Assembly: GCF_003236175.1 (NCBI RefSeq)
Contig: NZ_QKTW01000018.1
Span: forward strand, 1-64,000
Source of the DNA: Taibaiella soli
GTDB taxonomy: Bacteria; Bacteroidota; Bacteroidia; Chitinophagales; Chitinophagaceae
Reading direction: 5' to 3'
Length of the DNA stretch: 64,000 nucleotides
A program made the position numbers and the translations under genes. Positions 53,660 to 62,659 of the stretch are shown here, piece after piece (the first letter of the stretch is position 1; each line of letters starts with the position of its first letter). The notes below the pieces were generated by a model that searched no databases, was not told the origin of the DNA, and saw only the letters and a program-made list of their open reading frames with translations.

Positions 53660-56113
53660 ATGTTCCAAAAAATCGCCTGCCTGTTTCTATGTGTCTGCTT
53701 CGCGGTAACGTCCTTCGCCCAAAAAGGCATGGCGACGATCCACGGTATTGTCAGAGACGAACAGGGAAATGCTTTAGATGCAGCTACCATTGCGGTGCAG
53801 GGAACGGGTGTTGGTACCCAGTCCAGTACTGAAGGTAAATACCAGTTGGAAGTGCCTGCCGGTCATAGTATCACCGTGGTGTTTAGCTACCTCAACTATA
53901 ACGCAGTTAAAAAGAACATGCAACTGCTGCATGGCGAAAAACGGACCATTGATATTACGTTGAAAGGCGGATCGAACGTACTTCAGGAAGTAGTCAAAAA
54001 AGCGGACAAACGTGGTGAAGCCGGGTCCGTTGTGCTTGATGCTCGTCAGGCCGATTATATGCCAAGTACAGTTGGCGGTATCGAAGGCATGATTAAGATG
54101 CTGGTTGGTTCCAACAATGAAATGACTTCGCAGTATTCAGTGCGCGGTGGTAACTACGATGAAAACCTTGTTTATGTAAACGATTTCGAAATCTATCGTC
54201 CATATCTCGTTCGTTCCGGTCAGCAAGAAGGGTTGAGCTTTATCAATCCGGATATGGTGAGCGGTGTAAACTTTTCTCTCGGCGGTTTTCAGGCGAAGTA
54301 CGGCGATAAGATGTCCAGCGTGCTGGATGTAACGTACAAGCGTCCGAAGAAATTTGCAGCAACAGCAATGGTGAGTCTTTTAGGTGCTGGCCTTACTTTA
54401 GAGGGTGCTACCAAAAACGAACGACTCAGCTATATGGTGAGCATTCGTCAGAAAAGCAACCAATACCTTTTGCAGTCTCAGCCTACCAAAGGTGTGTACA
54501 ATCCGTCGTTCACTGATTTTCAGGGAGTGCTTGATTATAAACTAAGTGAAAAATGGGACCTGGAATTGATCGCTAACTATTCACGTAACCGTTTTAGTTA
54601 TGTTCCAGAAGAAATGACCTCGAGCTTTGGTGTGGTCAACCAGGCCTTTCAGCTCAGAGTGTTTTACGAAGGAAACGAAATCGATCAGTATGATTCCAAG
54701 TTTGGTGGTCTCTCCGCGACCTACCATCCCAATAAAAATTTACGCCTGAAATTTATGGCATCCGGCTATCAGACCGACGAAAAAGAAACGTTTGATATCA
54801 GCGGTGAATATCTGTTAGGCGAGTTGGAAACCGATATTGGTAAATCGAATTTCGGGCAGATCAAAACTTATCTAGGTACCGGTGTCATCCAGGATCACGG
54901 ACGTAACTATCTCCAAATCGGAACAGGAGATGTGGGCCACCGCGGTTCGTACACGATGAAAAAACATTTCTTGTTGTGGGGCCTTGATGCGGCGTATTTT
55001 AGCATCAATGACCAGCTGCATGAGTGGGAACGCCGCGATTCATCAGGGTTTACGCAGCCGTACAATCCGAATGAACTGCAGATGGCAACACTTTATGATT
55101 CCAAATCCGATTTCACTTACATGCGTTATTCTGGCTTTGTGCAAGACAACTTCCGTGTGAGCGATTCTGTAGATCTTACATTTTCTGTTGGTGCGCGTTT
55201 CAATTACAGCACACTCAACAATGAGATGATTGTGAGTCCGCGTGTGCAGGCTGCTTACAAGCCGAAATGGAAGCATGATATCGTTTTCCGTGCCGCTGCA
55301 GGCATTTATGCACAGCCGCCATTTTATCGCGAAATGCGTGATCTGCAAGGTAACATCAACACAGATCTGAAAGCGCAGAAATCAATGCACATCGTTGCGG
55401 GAACAGATTATAACTTCAAATGGGGCAGCAGTCCGTTTAAATTCACAACGGAGTTTTACTACAAAAATCTTTGGGACCTCGTTCCTTACTTCTACGACAA
55501 TGTGCGTATCCGCTATTATGGGCGTAATGACGCTGTAGGGTACGTTTACGGCGGTGAGATGCGTTTGTATGGTGATCTCGTAAAAGATGCGCCATCCTGG
55601 GTAAGCGTTGGCTTAATGAAAGCCGCGCAGAATATTACGGACAACAAAGTAACTTATAAAAATGCCGCAGGGCAGGATAGCGCAACTGTTGCGCCAGGTT
55701 ATATTCCATTGCCTTCAGATCAGCGCGTGATGTTTGGCATGTATTTCCAGGATTATCTGCCGCGTAATAAAAACTTCCGCATGAACCTTAACCTGATTTA
55801 CTCAACAGGTTTGCCGTTCAATGCGCCGAGTACTTATCCGGTGCTCAACAACCTTCGTCTGCCGGATTATAAACGTGTAGATATCGGTTTCTCTGCGCTG
55901 CTGCTGGATGGTGCGAAGACAGATCGTCCATCGCACAGTTTCTTCCGCAATGTGCAATCAATCTGGGCCGGTCTCGAAGTGTTTAACCTCTTAGGTATTC
56001 AGAATACGATCTCTTATTCCTGGATACAAGATCAGACATCGGGTAAAACATTTGCGGTGCCGAATAGACTTACTTCACGTTTGCTGAACGTAAAACTGAT
56101 CGTAAAAATATAA
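53660..56113 (+). CDS. TonB-dependent receptor with CarboxypepD_reg-like N-terminal domain
   Basis: The 817-residue outer-membrane protein has a signal peptide (to SFAQ), a carboxypeptidase-regulatory-like domain (about residues 24-115; TIHGIVRDEQGNALDAATIAVQG), a plug domain (about 120-225; MTSQYSVRGGNYDENLVYVNDFEIYRPY) and a beta-barrel that ends in the expected hydrophobic-aromatic strand (RLLNVKLIVKI). It imports a bound ligand with energy from TonB; no SusD partner is next to it, so a glycan-uptake pair is unlikely. Ligand unknown. A TATCTTTT box lies shortly upstream. Confidence 0.92.
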   Translation: MFQKIACLFLCVCFAVTSFAQKGMATIHGIVRDEQGNALDAATIAVQGTGVGTQSSTEGKYQLEVPAGHSITVVFSYLNYNAVKKNMQLLHGEKRTIDITLKGGSNVLQEVVKKADKRGEAGSVVLDARQADYMPSTVGGIEGMIKMLVGSNNEMTSQYSVRGGNYDENLVYVNDFEIYRPYLVRSGQQEGLSFINPDMVSGVNFSLGGFQAKYGDKMSSVLDVTYKRPKKFAATAMVSLLGAGLTLEGATKNERLSYMVSIRQKSNQYLLQSQPTKGVYNPSFTDFQGVLDYKLSEKWDLELIANYSRNRFSYVPEEMTSSFGVVNQAFQLRVFYEGNEIDQYDSKFGGLSATYHPNKNLRLKFMASGYQTDEKETFDISGEYLLGELETDIGKSNFGQIKTYLGTGVIQDHGRNYLQIGTGDVGHRGSYTMKKHFLLWGLDAAYFSINDQLHEWERRDSSGFTQPYNPNELQMATLYDSKSDFTYMRYSGFVQDNFRVSDSVDLTFSVGARFNYSTLNNEMIVSPRVQAAYKPKWKHDIVFRAAAGIYAQPPFYREMRDLQGNINTDLKAQKSMHIVAGTDYNFKWGSSPFKFTTEFYYKNLWDLVPYFYDNVRIRYYGRNDAVGYVYGGEMRLYGDLVKDAPSWVSVGLMKAAQNITDNKVTYKNAAGQDSATVAPGYIPLPSDQRVMFGMYFQDYLPRNKNFRMNLNLIYSTGLPFNAPSTYPVLNNLRLPDYKRVDIGFSALLLDGAKTDRPSHSFFRNVQSIWAGLEVFNLLGIQNTISYSWIQDQTSGKTFAVPNRLTSRLLNVKLIVKI

Positions 56114-56192
56114 TTAGGATAAAAAATATTCTTTCTGTAATCCTTTTCCAGTAAGCGTTTGAAGGAAAGTTTGTAAAATTTTGCAACAAAGG

Positions 56193-56223
56193 TTTGGAAG
56201 GAAAGAGTTTCTGCCTATCTTTG
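56193..56223 (+). promoter_or_regulatory. Promoter of tRNA-Lys
   Basis: TTTG at 56193-56196 and TATCTTTG at 56216-56223 are 19 bp apart. The leader contains CAACGAAGGTTGCT, nearly the same as in the tRNA-Val leader. Confidence 0.88.
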
Positions 56224-56266
56224 CAGCCCATTCAGAAACAACGAAGGTTGCTAAAATGAAAGGAAA

Positions 56267-56339
56267 GATTCCGTAGCTCAGTTGGTAGAGCAATACACTT
56301 TTAATGTATGGGTCTTGGGTTCGAGTCCCAACGGGATCA
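56267..56339 (+). tRNA. tRNA-Lys (anticodon TTT)
   Basis: The 73-nt cloverleaf has an acceptor GATTCCG/CGGGATC with discriminator A, an anticodon stem ATACA/TGTAT around CTTTTAA (anticodon TTT) and the T-loop GGTTCGAGTCC. CCA is not encoded. Confidence 0.96.
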
Positions 56340-56343
56340 CAGA

Positions 56344-56373
56344 AAGCTTCACAGAAATGTGAGGCTTTTTTGT
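56344..56373 (+). terminator. Terminator of tRNA-Lys
   Basis: AAGCTTCACA pairs with TGTGAGGCTT around GAAA (one G-T pair), followed by a T run. Confidence 0.88.
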
Positions 56374-56456
56374 TTTTACCCAGGCACCCCGGCTCTGAAG
56401 GGAGGTGTTGTTTCATCAGCTCTGTCTATTTTGAAAAATATTTTAAAAGATTCCCT

Positions 56457-56933
56457 ATGACCACGTTTCAACTTTTTTCGATTTTCTCACCAATCTTTGC
56501 GGCAATTACTGTTGCCTTTTTTACATTTCGATATGCGATTAAAAGCAAGAAATTTGATCTGCTTTATGCAAGTAAGATTCCTGCTTTTAAAGAAGTAGCT
56601 GCTAGATTAACAGACTTCAAAATGTCTTGTCTGGGAACATATGCGCAGTGTAAAGGAATGGGGTTTAATCCATATGAAGTAACCAATTCGGCACTTGGAC
56701 ATCGTACGGAAATTACTTTGGCGGTTGAGCAAAATGCGGTTTTTTTATCGGAAGTAAGCCGTAAGGAAATAGATGGTTTGCTAAATAGTATCGGTCACCT
56801 TTGTAATATTGAACTTTCATTAGCAGGAGGCTATGAGGACGATCGAGGAGATTACTCCGAGATATATCTAAAAGCGAGTGAAATGGCTGAAGGAATAATT
56901 AACTCACTTTATAGAGAATTGAACCTAATATAG
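56457..56933 (+). CDS. Small membrane-anchored protein of unknown function
   Basis: The 158-residue protein has one N-terminal membrane segment (LFSIFSPIFAAITVAFFTFRYAI) and a helical soluble part. I recognise no domain. ATG 56457 is chosen because any earlier in-frame start (to 56304) would lie in or just behind the tRNA and its terminator. The gene is more AT-rich than most neighbours. It is convergent with the VOC gene across a bidirectional terminator. Confidence 0.6.
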   Translation: MTTFQLFSIFSPIFAAITVAFFTFRYAIKSKKFDLLYASKIPAFKEVAARLTDFKMSCLGTYAQCKGMGFNPYEVTNSALGHRTEITLAVEQNAVFLSEVSRKEIDGLLNSIGHLCNIELSLAGGYEDDRGDYSEIYLKASEMAEGIINSLYRELNLI

Positions 56934-56996
56934 AGGATTGCTTAAGATTTATCTATCCAATTAAGCAATGATAGAAGTTCAATGTCAAGTAAATAG

Positions 56997-57020
56997 AAAA
57001 GCCCCGCATGCGGGGCTTTT
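56997..57020. terminator. Bidirectional terminator
   Basis: The perfect palindrome AAAAGCCCCGCA with its complement, 24 bp in total, lies between two convergent genes. Confidence 0.88.
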
Positions 57021-57022
57021 AT

Positions 57023-57454
57023 CTAAGCTTCTTTCGTATCATAATCCACCATCCATTCAATCCCGTACTTATCTCTAAACATGCCAAAATAAGAACCCCA
57101 GGGACTATCTGAGATGGGCATCTCTACTGCTCCACCTGCGGAGAGGCCATTAAACAATTTGTCTGCTTCTTCTCTAGTTTCTGCGCTTATTGCAATTTTA
57201 CTTCTGTTCTCGTTTTCGTTGGTTTTGCCCATAAATTCCGGAACATCGTTGCCCATCAGCTGGGTATGCTTGCTGATAGGCAATGCAATGTGCATAATTT
57301 TATTTTGTTCATTTTCCGCTATCGGAACGCCGGACCCTGCGAGGTCTTTGAACCGAATGACTTTTGTGAACTCGCCGCCAAATACTGATTTGTAAAAAGT
57401 AAACGCTTCTTCGGCATTTCCGTTGAAGTTAATGTGAGGATTGATCGTTGCCAT
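57023..57454 (-). CDS. VOC family protein (PhnB-like)
   Basis: The 143-residue protein starts MATINPHINFNGNAEEAFTFYKSVFGGEF, then has VPIAENEQNKIMHIALPI and a C-terminal SPWGSYFGMFRDKYGIEWMVDY: the pattern of PhnB-type members of the glyoxalase/dioxygenase superfamily. Members bind metals or small ligands; the substrate here is unknown. ATG 57454 is chosen; an open extension of 15 residues upstream lacks the family pattern. Confidence 0.9.
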   Translation of the reverse strand: MATINPHINFNGNAEEAFTFYKSVFGGEFTKVIRFKDLAGSGVPIAENEQNKIMHIALPISKHTQLMGNDVPEFMGKTNENENRSKIAISAETREEADKLFNGLSAGGAVEMPISDSPWGSYFGMFRDKYGIEWMVDYDTKEA

Positions 57455-57545
57455 GGTATTATAATTTGGTTTTAAATCAAAGCTACTGTTTGCTGACAAT
57501 ATAAATGCGGTGTGATTGCGTCAAAGAAGAGGGGGATTGTGCCAT

Positions 57546-57821
57546 CTGTCACTTTTTGCTTAAACAAAAAGTAACCAAAAATTCAAGGCTTAAGGAAACT
57601 ACGGCTAATCCCTACACTTCGTTCAGGACGACGAAGGCATACAGCTGTTGCGAGGAGGTACAACGTGGCAATCTGAAGCTTGCTATTGGCCATCTTCTAA
57701 TTCCTGGCAAATCTATAGCTATGCACAACGATTCTTACAACCACCATAATTGCTTTACGCCGTCTGCATTTCATTTCGTAAAGCCGAGTTTCCTTAGGCC
57801 GGATGTGTTACGTAAATGCAC
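57546..57821 (-). mobile_element. MITE-like repeat element, copy B (inverted)
   Basis: This is the full-length copy in reverse orientation. The terminal repeats are GGCTTAAGGAAACTACGGC at 57587-57605 and GCCGAGTTTCCTTAGGCC at 57783-57800, 214 bp apart. The outer hairpin GTCACTTTTTG...CAAAAAGTAAC is at 57548-57574. It fills most of the 501-bp gap before the Crp/Fnr gene. A 25-bp GTCATCCTGAGC-type unit (about 57849-57873) follows. Confidence 0.72.
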
Positions 57822-57955
57822 GTTGATTCTATTCGCCTAAATCAGCAATCCTTCAATTTCGCTCAGGATGAGATAAAAATCAGACATCAACGATCAGACG
57901 TAAATTCTTGCCAAATGGCAATCCGAATTACAACTGGTGACGGTAATTTTGTGAC

Positions 57956-58525
57956 ATGGAAAAGCTGATTGCTTATTTGCTGAAGTTTGGGAACCTTACT
58001 GAGGAGGAATGTAAATTGATCCTGTCTAAGGCAGAATTGAAAAGCATTTCCAAAGGGGCTTATTTTTCACAAGCCGGCAAGGTCGCAAAATCAATTGGCT
58101 TCGTGAGCGATGGCGTTTTCCGGATCTGCTACTATAGCAATACCGGCGAAAGCTTTACCCGGTATTTCGTCTACGAAAACCGTTTCGTGGTGGATATGAA
58201 TAGCTTTCAGGATGAGATTCCATCGGCAGAATATATAGAAGCGGTGACCGATTGTGAGGTGATTGCCTTTACTAAAGAGGATTTCCTCAGTCTTTCCGCA
58301 ACTATTCCCGGCTGGAAGGATATCTTCTTTAAAATCACTTCTTATGTGCTTGAAAATAAACTGCGAATGACGAGCAATATGCTGGTGCAGGATGCACAAA
58401 CCCGGTATCTGAATTTTCTGGATCACTATCCGGGATTGGCCAACCGCATTCCGCTCATCATGCTGGCGTCTTATCTGGGCATTACTCCGTCGTCCTTAAG
58501 TCGGATCAGAAAGAATATTCTTTAG
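57956..58525 (+). CDS. Crp/Fnr family transcriptional regulator
   Basis: The 189-residue protein has a cyclic-nucleotide-binding-like beta roll (about residues 20-115; ISKGAYFSQAGKVAKSIGFVSDGVFRICYYSNTGESFTRYF) and a short C-terminal helix-turn-helix (ASYLGITPSSLSRIRKNIL). This is the common Bacteroidota type that lacks the Fe-S Cys of Fnr. The effector is unknown. It ends about 125 bp before purA. Confidence 0.92.
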   Translation: MEKLIAYLLKFGNLTEEECKLILSKAELKSISKGAYFSQAGKVAKSIGFVSDGVFRICYYSNTGESFTRYFVYENRFVVDMNSFQDEIPSAEYIEAVTDCEVIAFTKEDFLSLSATIPGWKDIFFKITSYVLENKLRMTSNMLVQDAQTRYLNFLDHYPGLANRIPLIMLASYLGITPSSLSRIRKNIL

Positions 58526-58649
58526 TCAGACTGTTGCTTTTGTGACACCTGTCAACCTCAAAATTGGCCGGACTGGGTTTGCTATGTCCTGTAGTCAAAA
58601 AATTTAGAAGTAACCGATTAAATAAAAATCAAAAAAAACAACGATAAAT

Positions 58650-59933
58650 ATGGCAGTAGATGTAGTATTAGGTCTTCAATGGGGAGACGAAGGAAAAGGT
58701 AAGATTGTTGACGTACTGAGCGAAAGCTATCAATTAGTGGCCCGGTTTCAGGGTGGCCCAAATGCTGGCCACACGCTTGAATTTGGTGGCCGGAAATTTG
58801 TTTTGAATACCATCCCTTCCGGAGTATTCTCACCGAACACAGTAAACCTTATTGGTAATGGAGTAGTGATTGATCCGGTGGGTTTTAAAGCGGAGGTAGA
58901 AGGACTGAAAACACATGGTTTCGACTTGTTGACATCGGGTAATTTAAAAATCGCTAAACGGGCGCATCTGATCCTTCCGACGCATCAATTGCTGGATGCT
59001 GCATCTGAGCGAGAGCTGGGAACGAACAAGATCGGTTCCACGCTGAAAGGCATTGGGCCTGCATACATGGATAAGACCGGACGCAGTGGATTGCGCGTTG
59101 GCGATATCTTGTTGCCTGACTTCATGGATCGTTATCAGAAATTGGTAGCAAAGCATCAGTCCATACTGCTGGTACTTTATGGCGAGGTACCGGATTTTAC
59201 GGATCGTGAGCAAGCTTTTTTTGATGGTGTCGAATTTCTGAAACAATTCGCTTTGGTGGATGCAGAACATCTCATTCATCAATGCTTGCAGGAAGGGCAT
59301 CGCATATTAGCCGAAGGCGCGCAAGGGACATTGCTGGATGTTGATTTTGGCACTTATCCTTTTGTTACTGCTTCGACCACTATTACAGCTGGCGCCTGTA
59401 TTGGATTAGGCGTTGCTCCGCAAAAGATCGGTGAAGTGATCGGAATTTTTAAAGCTTATTGTACCCGGGTTGGCGGCGGCCCTTTTCCAACGGAGCAGAT
59501 CAATGAAATCGGCGAGCAGCTTCGTCAGACAGGCAAGGAATTCGGCGCAGTAAGCGGCAGGCCAAGAAGGACTGGCTGGTTGGATCTCCCCGCGTTGAAA
59601 CAAGCAATACTGCTGAACGGCGTGACGCAATTGGTAATGACTAAAGCTGATGTGTTGGACAATTTTGAGCAGATCAATGTTTGCACGCACTATTTACAGG
59701 ACAGCGTAAAGATTGACTATCTCCCGTATGAAATGGATCAGCATAACATTGAACCCGTTTATAAAACATTTCCAGGTTGGCAGACAGCCATTTCCAGTAT
59801 GAGTACCGCGGCGGAAATGCCTGAAGCGTTAAAAGCGTACCTCAGGTTTTTAGAATCAGCACTTGGTTTGCCCGTAAGATATCTTTCTGTCGGTCCTGAT
59901 CGTATGCAGACCATTGATCTGTTTAATAAGTAA
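58650..59933 (+). CDS. purA: Adenylosuccinate synthase
   Basis: The 427-residue enzyme makes adenylosuccinate from IMP, Asp and GTP, the first step from IMP to AMP. Signatures: the N-terminal GTP loop VVLGLQWGDEGKGKIVDVL with catalytic Asp, GGPNAGHTLEFGGRKFVLNTIPSGV with catalytic His, GTLKGIGPAYMDKTGRSGLRVGD (in the form STLKGIGPAYMDK), EGAQGTLLDVDFGTYPFVT and YCTRVGGGPFPTE. The length is normal. A Crp/Fnr gene follows after 20 bp. Confidence 0.97.
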   Translation: MAVDVVLGLQWGDEGKGKIVDVLSESYQLVARFQGGPNAGHTLEFGGRKFVLNTIPSGVFSPNTVNLIGNGVVIDPVGFKAEVEGLKTHGFDLLTSGNLKIAKRAHLILPTHQLLDAASERELGTNKIGSTLKGIGPAYMDKTGRSGLRVGDILLPDFMDRYQKLVAKHQSILLVLYGEVPDFTDREQAFFDGVEFLKQFALVDAEHLIHQCLQEGHRILAEGAQGTLLDVDFGTYPFVTASTTITAGACIGLGVAPQKIGEVIGIFKAYCTRVGGGPFPTEQINEIGEQLRQTGKEFGAVSGRPRRTGWLDLPALKQAILLNGVTQLVMTKADVLDNFEQINVCTHYLQDSVKIDYLPYEMDQHNIEPVYKTFPGWQTAISSMSTAAEMPEALKAYLRFLESALGLPVRYLSVGPDRMQTIDLFNK

Positions 59934-59953
59934 TAGTTTTCTCGCGTAAATTT

Positions 59954-60559
59954 ATGAGACAAACATCCAATAACTTCACTCCCGTGACACAACCACTCCT
60001 TTCCCACATACAAAAATTCACTTCCATTCCGCCAGACAAAATCAGTTTGCTGGAGCCATTCTTCGAACATAAAACTTACAAGAAGAAAGAAGTGTTACTA
60101 GCGGAAGGACAGCGATGCTTTGAGAAATTTTTTATTGTGAAAGGTTGTGTGCATTTGTCTTACTTGCGGCAAAATGGAACTGAACAAACCGTGGACTTTG
60201 CGATGGAGAACTGGTGGACTTCTGACTTCTCTGCTTTTCCGACAGCTGCGGTTTCAAAATTTTCTATTCGTGCAACGGAGCATACAGAGGTATTAATTAT
60301 TACCGCCGATCGTCAGCACGAATTACTGCAGCAGGTTCCGGAGCTGAATGAATATTTTCATCTGGTATTTCAAAGAGCTTATGCAGCCTGTCAGATGCGG
60401 TTCCGGTTTCTGTTCGAGTTTTCGAAGGAAGAATTATATCAGAATTTCCTGCAGAATTTTCCGGCGTTCGTGCAACGTGTACCGCAATATTTGCTGGCTT
60501 CATTTCTAGGCTTTACGCCTGAATATTTGAGCGAAATCCGGAAGAAATATCTTTCTTAA
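59954..60559 (+). CDS. Crp/Fnr family transcriptional regulator
   Basis: The 201-residue protein has a cyclic-nucleotide-binding-like domain (KKKEVLLAEGQRCFEKFFIVKGCVHLSYLRQNGTEQTVDFAMENWW) and a C-terminal HTH (LASFLGFTPEYLSEIRKKYL). It is distinct from the regulator at 57956. The next gene, 61 bp downstream, is a CMD/AhpD-like protein, a common target pair for this regulator type in Bacteroidota. It starts 20 bp after purA, but purA is probably just the upstream neighbour. Confidence 0.92.
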   Translation: MRQTSNNFTPVTQPLLSHIQKFTSIPPDKISLLEPFFEHKTYKKKEVLLAEGQRCFEKFFIVKGCVHLSYLRQNGTEQTVDFAMENWWTSDFSAFPTAAVSKFSIRATEHTEVLIITADRQHELLQQVPELNEYFHLVFQRAYAACQMRFRFLFEFSKEELYQNFLQNFPAFVQRVPQYLLASFLGFTPEYLSEIRKKYLS

Positions 60560-60620
60560 ACAGGTTTAAGTAAAACGTTTTTTCGCTGTGCGAGCTTTGC
60601 CGTAACAAAACAAAAAAATT

Positions 60621-61070
60621 ATGGCAAAAATTGTGAATCACCGCTTGGATGTGTGGAAACAAGAACCTTTATATTGGGAACTGATCTCGAAAATAGATAA
60701 GCGTGTATATGAGTCTACCGTTTCCAGAACGCTGATAGAGATGATTAAGATTCGTGTTTCGCAGATTAATAAATGTGCTTTTTGTATTGACTACCATACA
60801 CAAGAAGCTTTGGCTAATGGAGAAACACAACGAAGGATATTCGCTTTATCTGCCTGGCAGGAAAGTCCATTGTTTACCGATGTAGAACGCGCGGTACTTC
60901 AGGCGGTAGAAGAAATGACTTACATTTTTAATCATGGACTTTCTGATAATGCTTATGAACAGCTTAAGGCGTATTTTACAGCGCAGGAGATAGCCGATAT
61001 TTTCGTCTGCATCAGCCACATCAATTTTCTGAATCGTATCGGAATTTCTACGAAGACGCAAGCAGTTTAA
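60621..61070 (+). CDS. Carboxymuconolactone decarboxylase family protein (AhpD-like)
   Basis: The 149-residue protein has the alkylhydroperoxidase D motif CAFCIDYHTQEAL (Cys-x-x-Cys-x3-His) after an N-terminal helix pair (SKIDKRVYESTVSRTLIEMIKIRVSQINK). The two Cys suggest thiol-based peroxidase or redox activity rather than true decarboxylation. It follows the Crp/Fnr gene on the same strand, which probably controls it. A CAAAAGCG-type repeat and an element copy begin right after the stop. Confidence 0.92.
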   Translation: MAKIVNHRLDVWKQEPLYWELISKIDKRVYESTVSRTLIEMIKIRVSQINKCAFCIDYHTQEALANGETQRRIFALSAWQESPLFTDVERAVLQAVEEMTYIFNHGLSDNAYEQLKAYFTAQEIADIFVCISHINFLNRIGISTKTQAV

Positions 61071-61085
61071 ATTAAAAATTCAAAA

Positions 61086-61277
61086 GCGTAAAGCAATTAT
61101 GATGGTTATGAGAATAGCTATGTATGGTAATAAAATTGTCTGGCATCGTAATGAAGCCCAATAGTAGCTTTAACAATTGTTGCTGTATGCCTTCGTCGTC
61201 CTGAACGAAGTGTAGGGATTAGTCGGGTTTCCTTAAGCCTTGAATTTTTGGTTACTTTTTTTCAAGAAAAAAGTGAC
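61086..61277 (+). mobile_element. MITE-like repeat element, copy C, left end missing
   Basis: The copy begins at GCGTAAAGCAATTATGATGG, which in copy A lies about 30 bp inside the left terminal repeat, and runs to the right repeat GTCGGGTTTCCTTAAGCC (61222-61239) and the hairpin ending GTGAC. A central segment is shorter than in copies A and B. The conserved hairpin CTTCGT...ACGAAG and the following GTGTAGGGATTAG are kept. Confidence 0.7.
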
Positions 61278-61435
61278 TCCCGGTATGGGCAAAGCAAAAA
61301 AGAGATTGTCTAAAAAAGCTTAACGCCAAAGGTTTAAAGCGAAGCTGAAAATCTTACCGGCGTTTGGTGCTTGGAATGTTGATTAGTATTCAGAAATCGC
61401 AAAATTCAAAAGTAAAATTTAAAACAGCCAAAGTC

Positions 61436-62077
61436 ATGACTAATAAAATTATCGCCGGCGTAAAAATACCTGATAGTACGATTGCCAATCAGGCGACGGA
61501 ATTATTGCGCGAACATGGTTCTGAATTGTTGTACAACCATTCGCTGAGAACGTTTCTGTTTGCATCTTTAAATGGCCGGCAAAATAAAATCAAATACGAT
61601 CCGGAGCTTTTATACGTCAGCGCAGCGTTTCATGATTTGGGTCTGACGCCGCATTATCGCAGCGAGGATAAACGGTTTGAAGTGGACGGTGCCAATGCAG
61701 CAAGAGATTTTTTGATGAGTCATGGCATTCCTCCGCAAACACTACAATTGGTTTGGGATGCAATTGCATTACACACTTCGCCGGGAATTGCGGAGTATAA
61801 AGAGGCCGAAGTTGCGTTGTTGAACTACGGCGTAGCACTGGATGTAGTGGGTAAGGGGTACGATAAACTATCTGAGAATAATCGTGAAGAAATTCTGATG
61901 CAATTTCCTCGTCACGATTTTAAAAAGCATATCATTCCAACTTTCTTCGATGGTTTCAAACACAAGCCACACACCACTTACGGGAGTATCAACGCCGATA
62001 TCTGTGCATGTATGATGCCGGATTATCAACGAAAAGACTTTTGTGATTTGATTCGGGAATCGCCATGGGAAAGCTGA
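61436..62077 (+). CDS. HD domain-containing protein
   Basis: The 213-residue protein has an HD metal-binding pattern: NHSLRTFLFASL, YVSAAFHDLGLT (the HD pair), and further HTSPG, resembling cyanamide-hydratase-like HD proteins. The likely activity is a metal-dependent hydrolase on a small or nucleotide substrate, not determined. ATG 61436 is chosen because the 24 residues before it (from 61364) come from repeat DNA (CAAAATTCAAAAGTAAAATT). A bidirectional terminator separates it from the convergent VOC gene. Confidence 0.85.
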   Translation: MTNKIIAGVKIPDSTIANQATELLREHGSELLYNHSLRTFLFASLNGRQNKIKYDPELLYVSAAFHDLGLTPHYRSEDKRFEVDGANAARDFLMSHGIPPQTLQLVWDAIALHTSPGIAEYKEAEVALLNYGVALDVVGKGYDKLSENNREEILMQFPRHDFKKHIIPTFFDGFKHKPHTTYGSINADICACMMPDYQRKDFCDLIRESPWES

Positions 62078-62134
62078 TGTCCGATTTTATGATCGCTGAT
62101 ATTTTTAGAAAACGGAGTTCATTTCAGTGAAAAT

Positions 62135-62173
62135 AAAAGGAGCTTGTCTCAAATGTGGAAACAAGCTCCTTTT
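62135..62173. terminator. Bidirectional terminator
   Basis: AAAAGGAGCTTGT pairs perfectly with ACAAGCTCCTTTT around a 13-base loop, between convergent genes. Confidence 0.85.
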
Positions 62174-62186
62174 ATTATTAGATATT

Positions 62187-62564
62187 CTACTCGGCCGGTT
62201 CCCAAAGCTCAATTGCATTGCCTTCCGGATCCAGGATATGTACAAACTTTCCGTAATCATAAGATTTTACTTCATCGATGATCGTTACACCGTTTTCTTT
62301 CAACTCTGCTACCAGAGCATCCAGATTTTCCACACGGTAATTGATCATAAATTCTTTTGTAGATGGTTCGAAGTATTTGGTGTCATCTTTAAACGGACTC
62401 CAAACGGTTGTGCCAGTTTTTTCAGGGTTTTCTTCTTCGCGCCAGTTAAACATGGTGCCATATTGAGAAACCGGCAAACCCAGGTGTTTCGCGTACCAGT
62501 CGTTCATTGCAGCTGTGTCTTTGCATTTGAAAAATATGCCGCCGATTCCGGTAACTTTCTTCAT
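62187..62564 (-). CDS. VOC family protein (glyoxalase/bleomycin-resistance type)
   Basis: The 125-residue single-domain protein starts MKKVTGIGGIFFKCKDTAAMNDWYAKHLGLPVS and ends YGKFVHILDPEGNAIELWEP, the usual beta-alpha-beta-beta-beta pattern of the superfamily with a Glu in the last strand (IELWEP). Function unknown; it may be a detoxifying or ligand-binding protein. Its 5' end abuts the remains of an amine oxidase gene. Confidence 0.9.
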   Translation of the reverse strand: MKKVTGIGGIFFKCKDTAAMNDWYAKHLGLPVSQYGTMFNWREEENPEKTGTTVWSPFKDDTKYFEPSTKEFMINYRVENLDALVAELKENGVTIIDEVKSYDYGKFVHILDPEGNAIELWEPAE

Positions 62565-62659
62565 AAAATGGATGTTTTGGATGATGCTCTAATATAGGGA
62601 AATTTGCGCGTCTTATTTCTTCACAAGATAGTGGACATCCGGTTTTACGACAGAACTAT

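Noticed and set aside
56304-56456. Longer reading of the small membrane protein starting inside tRNA-Lys
   Set aside because: It would read the tRNA and its terminator as protein; ATG 56457 gives a sensible membrane segment.
57505-57840. Open frame of about 110 codons on the plus strand
   Set aside because: It lies inside a copy of the inverted-repeat element, has no recognisable protein pattern, and the other copies do not keep the frame.
62127-62597. Plus-strand open frame opposite the VOC protein
   Set aside because: It is antisense to a well-supported VOC gene and begins within a terminator.
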